Source: a bacterium BMS3Bbin14
GTDB lineage: Bacteria > Desulfobacterota > Desulfobulbia > Desulfobulbales > Desulfobulbaceae
DNA: 64,000 nucleotides
Assembly (NCBI GenBank): GCA_002897615.1
Contig: BDTX01000006.1
Coordinates: 212,115 to 276,114, forward strand
Direction: 5' to 3'
Part shown: piece by piece, positions 50,829 to 58,874 of the stretch
Layout of the letters: each line of letters begins with the position of its first letter
Position numbering within the stretch: position 1 is the stretch's first letter
Notes under the pieces: generated by a model
What the model saw: the letters and a program-made list of their open reading frames with translations, nothing else
Database searches by the model: none
Told to the model about the DNA's origin: nothing
Program-made: the position numbers and the translations under genes

Positions 50829-52041
50829 GCCTGAGACCCAAGTCATGGCCCGGCCGTTTTTTTCAGCCGTTGACGGGGTGCCGCCCTTGATCCTGGAAGA
50901 GGCAGCGCAAGCGGCCGCCCTGCGCGGCGTGCCCCTGGCCCGCATTCTGCACACCGAATTTCACGTTCCCCGCGAACGTCTTCTCCAGGCCCTCTCCGAT
51001 TATTATGGCTGCCCGGTTATTGAATATGACGAACGGCTGCCGATTCCGCCGGAACTGCTCGCCGGCCTGCCGGGCGACCGGCTGGCCGAAAGTGGCTGGT
51101 TCCCGGTGATCAAGGGCTCTGACGGTACGGTGCAGATTGCCGCCAGCGACCCGTCGGATCCTGCCGTCCTGGCCGAGGTTCAGGAAATCCTCGGACCCGG
51201 TAAGTACAAGTTCCTGGTGGCGCTGCCCGACGACGTCCAATGGTTTATCCAGGATTTTCTGCACGCCAAGGTGGGTAAGCTTATCGGCACCGAGAGGACC
51301 GGTCTTGCCTTCTGGCGTAATATTATGGCCCAGTGGCGGACCAGGCTTGCCTGCTATCGCACCGACATGGCCAGAGCCCGGACCGCCCTGGCCTTTGTCC
51401 GGATGGGCCTTTCCTTCAGTGCCATCTCCCGCGCTTTATTGAGCAGTGAGCGTTTTCACGTTCCGTCCGTTTTGTCTTATGCCGTGCTGGTGATCGGTGT
51501 GATCATTATATTCTGCGCGCTGCCGGTCTACCTGCGGGTGCGCGGGTCACGCCTGACGCCGCCGCGACATCAGACGCTGGTCGAGGTGACCGCCGCCACT
51601 CTGCTTTTCCTCGAAGATTTTCATGATCTCGAGCATACCGGGGCCAAGAAACCATCTCTCAAGGCAACCATGCTGGCCCGGCTCGTCGATTTCCTTGCCA
51701 ATTACTGCACTATCCTCTATCCTGTTCCTGCCAGCCTGGAACGAACCCACCTGGCCCGGGAGCGCAACGTGCTGGCCGCGCAGCGAACCATTGCCGGTTG
51801 TTACCGGACTATCTATGCCCGCGCCCGCACCGGGCTCGCCTTTATCCGCACCGGTATTGCCTGTCTGGGGGTCGGCATCGGCCTGACCGGTTATTTCGGC
51901 CTGAGTTTCTACAGTATTTTTGATGTTATACTGATCCTGTCCGGTCTGCTGATGATCATTGACGGTCTGCTTTGGTATATGCCTGTCCGCAAGGAACAGG
52001 CGGAACTGCCCCGGACCCGGAGCGCCGTGCTGGGGAGCTGA
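50821..52041 (+). CDS. Membrane protein: MshEN domain plus two DUF202-like modules
   Basis: A 406-aa paralogue of the preceding protein. Residues 10-150 form a more complete GspE/MshE N-terminal domain (VPRERLLQALSDYYGCPVIE, then IPPELLAGLPGDRLAESGWF). MshEN domains bind c-di-GMP or serve as docking domains in type II/IV secretion ATPases, but no ATPase follows here. Two RT-heptad modules have arginines at 159, 166, 173, 180, 187, 194 and at 308, 315, 322, 329, 336, 343, each followed by two membrane helices. The start ATG overlaps the upstream stop, and the kinase gene starts 9 bp downstream. It is probably an inner-membrane protein with a cytoplasmic sensor domain. Confidence 0.8.
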   Translation: MNKPETQVMARPFFSAVDGVPPLILEEAAQAAALRGVPLARILHTEFHVPRERLLQALSDYYGCPVIEYDERLPIPPELLAGLPGDRLAESGWFPVIKGSDGTVQIAASDPSDPAVLAEVQEILGPGKYKFLVALPDDVQWFIQDFLHAKVGKLIGTERTGLAFWRNIMAQWRTRLACYRTDMARARTALAFVRMGLSFSAISRALLSSERFHVPSVLSYAVLVIGVIIIFCALPVYLRVRGSRLTPPRHQTLVEVTAATLLFLEDFHDLEHTGAKKPSLKATMLARLVDFLANYCTILYPVPASLERTHLARERNVLAAQRTIAGCYRTIYARARTGLAFIRTGIACLGVGIGLTGYFGLSFYSIFDVILILSGLLMIIDGLLWYMPVRKEQAELPRTRSAVLGS

Positions 52042-52050
52042 GAGGTTATC

Positions 52051-53481
52051 ATGAAGACCGAACATAAGATCTATCTCTCGAACCTGGTCTACATCGTCCT
52101 GATCATCGTGGTCGGCAGCTATGCCATGAATGATCTTGACCAGTTGCTGACCAAGTTCCGCTTTACGGTGATTGCCGATGACCTGAATATGTCCTTGCTG
52201 GAGATGCGCCTGGCGGAAAAAAATTACGTCATTTATGGCGATGCGAGTGCCTTGCAGGATATCCACAACAAAATCGCCGCCGCCACAACTACCCTGATTC
52301 AGAATAAGCAGGACATTATCCGGGCGCTTGGCCAGGAGAGGTTCGACCTGCTGCGGAAGTATATGTACGTCTATGCCACCCTGGCTGAGAAAATTCACCG
52401 GAAACGACTCAAAGACCAGTGGAGTCTGCAGCAATTGCGGGCGGCCGGCCATAAACTCGAGCTTTTCTCGAATAATACCACGATTGCCGAGCGTAAGCAG
52501 GTAACCTCGATCGTCAACCGGTCTAAAAGGGTCCTCCATTACTCTTTTTGGACCATAGTTTTTGTTGCCATTGTTCTCAGTCAGTTCATTGTCCGTAATA
52601 TCACCACCTCGCTGCGCCGGATCGTGGCCATGACCCGTTTGATCTCCAAGGGAAATTTCCAGTTGATTGAGCAGAAACATGCCAAGGACGAGATGGGGGC
52701 GGTCATTGAGGCGATCAACATCATGGCCCTGGAGTTGAAGAAGCGGGAACAGGAACTCATCCAGTCCAGACGGCTGGCCTCCATCGGCATCCTGGTGGCC
52801 GGGGTGACCCATGAACTCAGTAATCCTTTGAACAATATCTCCATGATCGCCCAGACTTACGCCGAAGTCTATGACCAGCTCAGCAAAGAGGAACGCCTCG
52901 AATTCATGGCCCAGGTGGAAGAGCAGGGTGAGCGGCTCCGGGTTATCATCAAGAACCTGCTTGATTTTTCACGGCCCAAGGAGCTGCAGCTCGCCGAGAC
53001 CGAGGTTAACGGGATCATCCAGAAGACGATTGAGCTTATCCAGAATATGCTTGAGGTCTCCAACATCAAACTGAAATTAGAGCTCGCCGAAGATCTGCCG
53101 ACCGTCTATGTTGACAAACATCAGATCCTGCAGGTTCTCATTAACATCACCACCAATGCTATTCAGGTCATGACGGATATGGACAGCGGCGGCGAACTGC
53201 GTCTCCGCAGCCGTTATCTGGCGGACAGCGACGACGTTGAAATTGAGATCAGTGACAACGGTAAAGGTATTGCCCCCGAGTTCCTGGATCATATTTTCGA
53301 TCCCTTTTTTACCACCAAGGGCGACAGTGGTACCGGTCTCGGCCTTTGGGTGAGTTATGGAATTATCAAAAATCATGGCGGGATGATCCGCGTCGAAAGC
53401 TCTGTCGGCGCCGGTACCGCTTTTTTTATTACTTTGCCGAGTTGCAAAAAAAGTAAGAGGTGTCCAGATGTCTCAGTTTAG
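52051..53481 (+). CDS. Membrane sensor histidine kinase
   Basis: A 476-aa kinase. TM1 is at about residues 8-26 and TM2 at 163-181, enclosing a roughly 135-residue helical periplasmic sensor of four-helix-bundle type. HAMP follows (about 182-235), then HisKA with GVTHELSNPLNNI (phospho-accepting His254). The ATPase domain has NITTNAIQ (N box), DNGKGIAPE (G1), FDPFFTTK (F box) and GTGLGL (G2). It overlaps the response-regulator gene by 14 bp, so they form a cognate pair. The signal is unknown. Confidence 0.93.
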   Translation: MKTEHKIYLSNLVYIVLIIVVGSYAMNDLDQLLTKFRFTVIADDLNMSLLEMRLAEKNYVIYGDASALQDIHNKIAAATTTLIQNKQDIIRALGQERFDLLRKYMYVYATLAEKIHRKRLKDQWSLQQLRAAGHKLELFSNNTTIAERKQVTSIVNRSKRVLHYSFWTIVFVAIVLSQFIVRNITTSLRRIVAMTRLISKGNFQLIEQKHAKDEMGAVIEAINIMALELKKREQELIQSRRLASIGILVAGVTHELSNPLNNISMIAQTYAEVYDQLSKEERLEFMAQVEEQGERLRVIIKNLLDFSRPKELQLAETEVNGIIQKTIELIQNMLEVSNIKLKLELAEDLPTVYVDKHQILQVLINITTNAIQVMTDMDSGGELRLRSRYLADSDDVEIEISDNGKGIAPEFLDHIFDPFFTTKGDSGTGLGLWVSYGIIKNHGGMIRVESSVGAGTAFFITLPSCKKSKRCPDVSV

Positions 53482-53854
53482 CATAATGGTAATTGATGAC
53501 GAGAAGATTGTCGGCAGCATGGCGCGACTCTCATTGGAAAAGGAAGGCTACGATGTTGAGACATTCCTCGACGGAGAAAGCGCCCTTAAACGGATTAAAG
53601 AGAAGTTTTTCCACGTGGTTATCACCGATTTTAAAATGAAGGGGGTTGACGGTCTCGAGGTGCTGCGCACCGTCAAGCGTCTTTATCCGGAAACAGCGGT
53701 TATCATGATCACCGCCTTTGCCAATCTTGATGTGGCCATAGAGGCGCTCCGCGACGATGTTCACGATTTCTTTCCCAAACCGGTGAAGATCAAAGAGCTG
53801 AAGGCCTCGGTCGAGCGGGCGCTGAAAAAGTTTAAAGAGAGTCACGAGAGCTGA
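53468..53854 (+). CDS. Single-domain response regulator
   Basis: A 128-aa receiver without an output domain. The acidic pocket is D10-D11, the phospho-acceptor is D54 (VVITDFKMKG), with T82 and K104 (FFPKPV) completing the active site. Such CheY-like proteins act by protein-protein contact rather than DNA binding. Overlap with the kinase and 25-bp spacing to the PEP-synthase-like gene suggest that it links the sensor to that enzyme or to the membrane proteins. Confidence 0.93.
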   Translation: MSQFSIMVIDDEKIVGSMARLSLEKEGYDVETFLDGESALKRIKEKFFHVVITDFKMKGVDGLEVLRTVKRLYPETAVIMITAFANLDVAIEALRDDVHDFFPKPVKIKELKASVERALKKFKESHES

Positions 53855-53879
53855 GCGGCGGGAGAGGAAACGACACGGA

Positions 53880-56483
53880 ATGGCTCCTTCCTCCTCTCCG
53901 ACCCTGTTGCCAAGACTTTTCCGGCGCCTGCGTTCCCTGTGGCGATCGGCGACGGGCGGCCGCGCCGTAGAGCTGCCTGTCCTGTTTGCCAGATTCCAGG
54001 CCGTTCTGGCCGCAAAGAACCGGGCTCTGGAGATCATCACCGACATGGGCGAAAAGCTGGGGGGGGACTATCTCTTTGATATCAACTATACCCAGGGTGC
54101 CTATGCCTTGTTGTTTGAGGCCATGGAGGATGCGGTCAGCGCCTTCTCCAGGCTGACCGACAACCGCTATCCCGAGCTTGCCGAAGTCCTGGCGCGAATC
54201 GACGGCCTGATCCGGCGGATGCTGACCAGCGCCGGACCGGGTTCGAACAAGCTGGTGCTTTTTCATGACGACATTACCTGGGACCTGGCCGGCGAGGTGG
54301 GGGGCAAGAACTACCAGCTGGCCGTCCTGCATAACGAACTCAAATTGCGGGTGCCCCCTGCCTTTGCGATTTCCACGGCCGCCTTTGACGAATATCTGCA
54401 GCATAACGGCCTGACCGGGCAGCTTGCCGAGATGGGGGACGAGACGGCGGGCGGGGAGGCGGCGCTGGCAGCGATGCGCCGGGCCGTGCTGGCCGGCAGC
54501 CTGCCCCCGGACTTTGCCAAGGCCCTGGCTGCCGCAGTCCGGAAGATGCGCAGCCGCTGTGGCCGGCACTGCCGGCTGGCGGTACGCAGCAGTGCCGACG
54601 AAGAAGACGGTTTTTTTTCTTTTGCCGGTCAGTTTGAGAGCATTTTGAATGTGGACTGCACGGAATCTGCGGTGGCCGCGGCTTATCGGCGGGTGGTGGC
54701 CAGTCTTTTCCAGCCTGACGCCGTGGCCTATCAACGTCATTTAGGCTATGGCCTCGGCCGGGTAAAGATGGCGGTCGCCTGTGTGGCCATGATCGAGGCC
54801 GAGGTCAGCGGGGTCGTCTACACGGCGGCGGCCGCCAACGAGCGGGACACCATGTTGATCAGCGCGGCCTGGGGACTTGGTCCGGGGGTGGTCGACGGCC
54901 TCACCGATGCGGATCTCTACACGGTGCGCAAGGGCGAGAACCCGCAGTTGCTCTCTGTCCGGGTCGGTCGCAAGGAGTTGATGGTTGTTCGCAGCGAAGA
55001 CGAAGGTACGGCAACGGTCGCCACCCCGGTGGAGTTGCGGAGCAAGAGTTGCCTTACTGAATCGCAAGTGCTCGAACTGGCCCGCCGGGCCATGACCATT
55101 GAGGCCTTTTATAAGGGTCCCCAGGATATCGAATGGGCAATGGACGGCCAGGGGCGCTGTTATTTTCTTCAGACCCGCGGGTTGCGGCTGGGGGAAGAGG
55201 AGGATGCTGCGTCGGCAGCCGCTCCCCTGCCGCCGGAAGACTTGCCGGTGCTGATGCGCAACCGGGGGTCAGTGGTTCAGCACGGGGCCACCGCGGGCCG
55301 GGTCTTTATCCTGCAACATGTCGATGACCTTGACCGGGTCCCCAGGGGATCGATATTGGTGGCCAGGCACGATTCCCCCCATTTTGTCCGGGTTATTCCC
55401 TTTGTCAACGCGATTATCACCGACCTTGGCACGCCGACCAGCCACATGGCCTCGATCTGCCGGGAATTCGCCATCCCCACCGTGGTGAATACCGGCGATG
55501 CCACCACCGTGCTGACCGCCGGCCAGGAAGTAACGCTGGTGGCCGACAGTGGCGGGGACTGCACGGTGTTGCAAGGTGTGGCCCACGAACTGCTGCGGCG
55601 GCAGCGGCGGGGGGCCGCCAATATGCGGCAAGTGTACGAGTACCGCCGGCAAAAGTACATCATGCGCTATATCGCCCCCCTCAACCTGGTTAATCCCCTG
55701 GAGGAGGAGTTCACGGCCCAGCGGTGCCGGACCTTCAACGACATGATCCGCTTTATGCACGAGATGTCGGTCCAGGCCCTGGTGGAAGGGGCGGTCCGGC
55801 AAGGTAACGGTCTCTTGAAATTTTTCGGGCGGCAGCGGGCGGTGCGCCGTCTGAAGATAGATCTGCCGCTCAAGATGCTGCTGGTCGATCTTGGCGGCGG
55901 AGTTGCTAAAGAGGCCGGAGCCGAGGTGACTTTCGACGAACTGACTTCCGTGCCGCTCCGGGCCGTTCTGCAAGGCATGATGCACCCCGGGGTCTGGCAC
56001 GAGGAAGGCGTGGCGCTGCGGGGACGGGACCTGATGGCGAGCATGACCAGGGCGGCCGATCTCGGCAACGCCGGGGCCACGGCCGGGTACAACGTCGCCG
56101 TGGTCTCCAGGGAGTACGTCAACCTCAGCCTGCGCTTCGGTTATCATTTCAGCATGCTGGATTGCTACTGCGGCGACCAGCCGCGAAATAATCACATTTT
56201 TTTCCGTTTTGTCGGCGGAGCCGCCTCCATTACGAGCCGTTCTCTCCGTCTCCGGCTGATGGCCACCGTGTTGGCCGAATACGACTATGTCCTGAAAATC
56301 ACGGGCGATCTCCTGGTCGCGCGGCTTTCCAATATCGGCTCGGATGAGGTTTGCCGTATTCTTAACCAGACCGGCCGGCTCAGCGTCTATGTCAAGCAGC
56401 TTGATGCCCAACTCGATTCCGAGGAGAGCGCGGACCGGTTGGCCCGTGAGTTCCTACGGGGGAATTACACCATCCAGCCTTGA
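53880..56483 (+). CDS. PEP-synthase-like phosphotransferase with an unusual C-terminal domain
   Basis: An 867-aa protein. Residues 1-110 are helical and unassigned. About 125-445 is a PPDK/PpsA-type ATP-grasp domain (EVGGKNYQLAVLHN, LAVRSSADEED, SFAGQFESILNV, ending DIEWAMDGQGRCYFLQTRG). About 460-560 is the swivelling phosphohistidine domain, with His522 in GTPTSHMAS. After that, instead of the TIM barrel that binds PEP/pyruvate, there are roughly 290 residues of unknown fold (LPLKMLLVDLGGGVAKEAGA). ATP-dependent phosphorylation of His522 is likely, but the acceptor is not pyruvate by homology. Rifampin phosphotransferase is a precedent for this toolkit acting on other substrates. It is the last gene of the operon. 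Confidence 0.82.
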   Translation: MAPSSSPTLLPRLFRRLRSLWRSATGGRAVELPVLFARFQAVLAAKNRALEIITDMGEKLGGDYLFDINYTQGAYALLFEAMEDAVSAFSRLTDNRYPELAEVLARIDGLIRRMLTSAGPGSNKLVLFHDDITWDLAGEVGGKNYQLAVLHNELKLRVPPAFAISTAAFDEYLQHNGLTGQLAEMGDETAGGEAALAAMRRAVLAGSLPPDFAKALAAAVRKMRSRCGRHCRLAVRSSADEEDGFFSFAGQFESILNVDCTESAVAAAYRRVVASLFQPDAVAYQRHLGYGLGRVKMAVACVAMIEAEVSGVVYTAAAANERDTMLISAAWGLGPGVVDGLTDADLYTVRKGENPQLLSVRVGRKELMVVRSEDEGTATVATPVELRSKSCLTESQVLELARRAMTIEAFYKGPQDIEWAMDGQGRCYFLQTRGLRLGEEEDAASAAAPLPPEDLPVLMRNRGSVVQHGATAGRVFILQHVDDLDRVPRGSILVARHDSPHFVRVIPFVNAIITDLGTPTSHMASICREFAIPTVVNTGDATTVLTAGQEVTLVADSGGDCTVLQGVAHELLRRQRRGAANMRQVYEYRRQKYIMRYIAPLNLVNPLEEEFTAQRCRTFNDMIRFMHEMSVQALVEGAVRQGNGLLKFFGRQRAVRRLKIDLPLKMLLVDLGGGVAKEAGAEVTFDELTSVPLRAVLQGMMHPGVWHEEGVALRGRDLMASMTRAADLGNAGATAGYNVAVVSREYVNLSLRFGYHFSMLDCYCGDQPRNNHIFFRFVGGAASITSRSLRLRLMATVLAEYDYVLKITGDLLVARLSNIGSDEVCRILNQTGRLSVYVKQLDAQLDSEESADRLAREFLRGNYTIQP

Positions 56484-56621
56484 CTGGTCGCGGCTTGGGG
56501 CGTGTCCACGTCTTCATCAACTGGTCAACAGGCTCTCCTGACCAGGCCGGCCGTCCCGCAAAATATTTGAGGAGTTTCCGCAGGTAGAGATACGACATTG
56601 TGGGAGGGGCGGTATTCTTTA

Positions 56622-56839
56622 CCTGAATCCGTGACGGCTTGAGAATATTCCAGTCAATATGTGGAATTTATTTGTATTATTGACGAATAAATGCATTTTA
56701 TGGTCTTCACCGCGCCGCCCTGCGGGGCGCCCGATAACGGCACATCTGCTGTGTTGGCAACTCGTTGATATCACAGCAGGATAATCAACATCGTTGCCGC
56801 CTTGCATCTGTACCGTTCTCGAACGCTCACGGATTCAGG
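56622..56839 (-). mobile_element. MITE copy F, full length (218 bp), inverted
   Basis: Ends CCTGAATCCGTGA and TCACGGATTCAGG are a perfect 13-bp inverted repeat, flanked by the perfect 5-bp duplication CTTTA at 56617-56621 and 56840-56844. It lies in the 568-bp spacer after the PEP-synthase-like gene; the rest of that spacer shows no gene. Its AT hairpin is degenerate (CAAATA...TATTG). Confidence 0.93.
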
Positions 56840-57051
56840 CTTTAGCCAAAGTGATATTTTTTTTTGCGTAACCGCGGGAGAAGTGATAAAGGAGATGGTT
56901 CAGTAATATTCTGTCCATCATTCCGAACCTGTTCCCAATGATAAATTTGCTGTGACCGGCTGCGCAGCCTGCCGCTGTTGCCGGACTTTCAGGTGAAAGA
57001 TGTCTCAAGGGGGCTCTCACCTGGAATATAAATGTAGAGGAGATGTTGACG

Positions 57052-58851
57052 ATGCGACACCCTGATCATGGACGAGCATATGCCGTCCGTATGTTGTTTT
57101 GTATTATATCGGTGTGGTTTGCCGCTATAACCGTGCCGGCACTTGCGGGGGCCGGGGAGGCGGCGGCAGCGCCCCACGATTCCGTTGCCGGTCCGACAGA
57201 GCAGTTGAACATCTTCGGCAAGATTGTTAATCCGCACGGCGCAGGTGTTGAAGACGCCGAGATCACCGTTTTTCTAAACGGCAAGGAGCTGAAGAACCCC
57301 CATACCGAGCACGGATACGGCGGCAAGGGAATCTATACGTCCCTTGATGGCAGTTTCCAGACGGTTTTCACCATCCCCCGGGGGGCGGCTGACCGGGAGG
57401 CGGCAATAAAACTTGAGGTCTATAAGTCCAGTTATGCCAGGGAAAAGATAGAAATTTCCAGCCGGAACATTGCCCGGGGGCCGGCCGGCATCGTGGCCAA
57501 GGCCGATTTGCAGATCAAGCGCATTGCCGGACCGGCCTTCTGGATCGCCACGGTTGTCTTTATCCTGGCTTATGTGCTTATTTCCTTCGAGCTGCTGCAC
57601 CGGACCCTGGCCGCCATGCTCGGGGCCTCGTTCATGCTGGTGGTGAGCTACACCATCGGCACCATTGATCCCGATTATCATATTCTTTCCTATAAAAGCG
57701 CCATTCACGCCATTGACATGAATGTCATCTTCCTGCTCATGGGCATGATGATTATTGTCGGCATTCTCAAGCATACCGGGGTGTTCCAGTGGTGCGCCTA
57801 CAAGTGCTATCAGCTGGCCCGGGGCAACGTGGTTATCCTGGCCCTTATCCTGATGAGCTTTACCGCCGTGGCCTCGGCTTTCCTGGACAATGTCACCACC
57901 ATGCTCCTGTTGACGCCGGTCTCCATCGAGATTGCCCTGTCGCTCGGCATCTCCCCCCTGGCCCTGCTCATCCCGGAAATCATGGCCTCCAATATCGGCG
58001 GTACCGCCACCCTGATCGGTGACCCGCCGAACATCATGATCGGTTCTTACGCGGCCCTGACTTTTATGGATTTTGTCAAGGAACTGGCCCCGGTCTGTGT
58101 CGCCTCCATGGTGGTGCTGTTCGGTTATACCAAGCTGGTCTACGGCCGCGACTATGCCAAGACCCAGGTAAAGGATATCCAGGTCTTCATCGACCAACTG
58201 CGGGAAGAGTACCAGATCACCGATTCCACGCTGCTCACCGTCGGCCTGATCGTCATGGCCATGGTTGTCTCCATGTTCCTGACCCACGGCTACTGGCATA
58301 TGGAGGTCTGCATCTCCGCCCTGTTCGGCGCGGCCGTACTTTTTACCTATGGACTCCTGACCAAAAAAGTCGACCTGCTGGAACTGATTGAAAAGGATAT
58401 CGAGTGGTCCACCCTGTTGTTCTTCATGTTCCTGTTTATCCTGGTGGGCGCCGTCAACGAGGCCGGTCTGCTCGATATCGTTGCCGACTGGGTCCTGCGC
58501 CTCTCTAACGACAACCTGAACACCTCCATCTGTCTTATCCTGTGGGTGTCGGCCATCATGAGCGCCTTTGTTGACAATATTCCCTTTACGGCCACCATGC
58601 TTCCCATTGTCGGTTACCTGACCCAGGTTATCCCCGGGGCCGAATCGGGCGTGCTCTGGTGGGCCCTGGCCTTTGGCGCCTGTTTCGGCGGTAATGGCAC
58701 CATGATCGGCGCCAGCGCCAACGTGGTGACCCTGGGAATTGCCGAATCGGCAGGTCATCCCATCAAGTTTTTTGGTTTCATGAAAGTGGCATTTCCGTTT
58801 ATGTTAATCAGTGTGGCCATTGCCAATGTATGGCTGCTGATTATATATTAG
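57052..58851 (+). CDS. ArsB/NhaD-type ion carrier with a periplasmic N-terminal domain
   Basis: A 599-aa secondary transporter of the ion-transporter superfamily. ATG 57052 is preferred, since GAGGAG lies 9 bp upstream; ATG 57043 is too close. A signal peptide (about 1-33, ending VPALAGA) leads to a periplasmic beta-rich domain of carboxypeptidase-regulatory/Ig type (LNIFGKIVNPHGAGVEDAEI). From about residue 165 there are some 11 membrane helices with the paired motifs ASAFLDNVTTMLLLTPV / GGTATLIGDPPNIMIGS and SAFVDNIPFTATMLPIV / GGNGTMIGASANVVTLG. These repeat motifs are typical of Na+/H+ or anion carriers. The substrate cannot be told from sequence. A universal stress protein gene follows after 23 bp. 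Confidence 0.88.
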   Translation: MRHPDHGRAYAVRMLFCIISVWFAAITVPALAGAGEAAAAPHDSVAGPTEQLNIFGKIVNPHGAGVEDAEITVFLNGKELKNPHTEHGYGGKGIYTSLDGSFQTVFTIPRGAADREAAIKLEVYKSSYAREKIEISSRNIARGPAGIVAKADLQIKRIAGPAFWIATVVFILAYVLISFELLHRTLAAMLGASFMLVVSYTIGTIDPDYHILSYKSAIHAIDMNVIFLLMGMMIIVGILKHTGVFQWCAYKCYQLARGNVVILALILMSFTAVASAFLDNVTTMLLLTPVSIEIALSLGISPLALLIPEIMASNIGGTATLIGDPPNIMIGSYAALTFMDFVKELAPVCVASMVVLFGYTKLVYGRDYAKTQVKDIQVFIDQLREEYQITDSTLLTVGLIVMAMVVSMFLTHGYWHMEVCISALFGAAVLFTYGLLTKKVDLLELIEKDIEWSTLLFFMFLFILVGAVNEAGLLDIVADWVLRLSNDNLNTSICLILWVSAIMSAFVDNIPFTATMLPIVGYLTQVIPGAESGVLWWALAFGACFGGNGTMIGASANVVTLGIAESAGHPIKFFGFMKVAFPFMLISVAIANVWLLIIY

Positions 58852-58874
58852 CATTTAATAATGAGGAGTTTGAT

